Source: Lineus longissimus
Lineage: Eukaryota > Nemertea > Pilidiophora > Heteronemertea > Lineidae
DNA: 60,000 nt
Direction of reading: 5' to 3'
NCBI RefSeq assembly: GCF_910592395.1
Contig: NC_088320.1
Coordinates: forward strand, 12,338,501 to 12,398,500
Part shown: in pieces, positions 59,880-60,000 of the stretch
Numbering within the stretch: the stretch's first letter is position 1
Layout: each line of letters begins with the position of its first letter
The notes under the pieces: generated by a model
What the model saw: the letters and a program-made list of their open reading frames with translations, nothing else
Told to the model about the DNA's origin: nothing
The model's database searches: none
Program-made: the position numbers and the translations under genes

Positions 59880-60000
59880 CATTTCTTATTTGACCCACTT
59901 TTCAAGGTCACAGAGATCAAAAGGTGTGAGTTGGCTTTCACTTTCAGGCTACATGTATAACTATGGCACGTTTCTTTCTGCAATGACTCTTAATTTCTTA
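59880..60000 (+). mobile_element. Helentron/HINE-like central repeat fragment at window end
   Basis: Contains TGACCCACTTTTCAAGGTCA and GGCACGTTTCTTTCT. It mirrors 26190-26310 and is cut by the window end. Confidence 0.6.

Larger units (their letters stand above)
46130..60000 (-). repeat. Right arm of the giant inverted duplication
   Basis: It begins at the first base after the 100-N gap and mirrors 43337 downward. It lacks three left-arm segments: 34720-35255 (piggyBac-like element plus one TTAA), 28566-29760 (HINE-like element) and 30228-31951 (part of the MULE). It carries a 177-bp tandem duplication that the left arm lacks. Confidence 0.95.

Overview
This window is animal nuclear DNA: introns with GT/AG borders and matching phases, AT-rich intergenic DNA, and a dense, layered load of DNA transposons. 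The repeat families, the OTU-FLYWCH Mutator-like element and a captured receptor-guanylate-cyclase-like exon suggest a marine invertebrate (echinoderm, hemichordate, amphioxus, brachiopod or mollusc). The sequence alone does not settle which.

Region 1 (1-11.6 kb). After a truncated mobile repeat lies a 12-exon plus-strand gene of at least 1166 codons. It has acidic N-terminal exons, C2H2/C2HC-like fingers, a tyrosine-recombinase-like domain with a complete R-K-R-H-Y set spread over four exons, and a C-terminal Myb/SANT-like domain. A decayed Penelope-like reverse transcriptase sits in an intron inside the recombinase domain. Region 2 (11.7-17.3 kb): a ten-copy 96-bp minisatellite, then a 2.2-kb direct tandem duplication carrying a BTB-like ORF, broken by a nonsense codon in copy 1 and open in copy 2. 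Region 3 (17.3-26.2 kb): repeat-rich intergenic DNA, including a repeat copy that carries a captured exon with both splice signals, and a complete 2.2-kb pogo/Tigger-like element.

Region 4 (26.2-60 kb) is a giant inverted duplication. The left arm (about 26190-43337) recurs almost base for base in reverse complement at 46130-60000. The right arm starts exactly at the end of a 100-N gap, and only 43338-46029 is single copy. The arms differ by point changes and four clean structural differences: a piggyBac-like insertion, a Helentron-like insertion, a deletion in a Mutator-like element, and a 177-bp tandem duplication. This looks like two haplotypes joined head to head in an assembly, although a real palindrome is not excluded. 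The single-copy part carries most of a homeodomain-like plus HMG-box-like gene (minus strand). Both arms carry an unrecognised multi-exon gene, and the right arm repeats the last exon of the homeodomain-like gene.

The arm comparison supplies empty sites for several transposons. The most interesting result is a group of non-autonomous elements with Helentron/HINE-like architecture: a 5' terminal motif that pairs with a motif just before a 3' hairpin, about 300-bp central tandem repeats, and insertion into oligo-T without target duplication. The paired motifs covary between families. The central repeats carry conserved nuclear-receptor-type half-sites, and two copies sit at intron edges within a few bases of splice sites.
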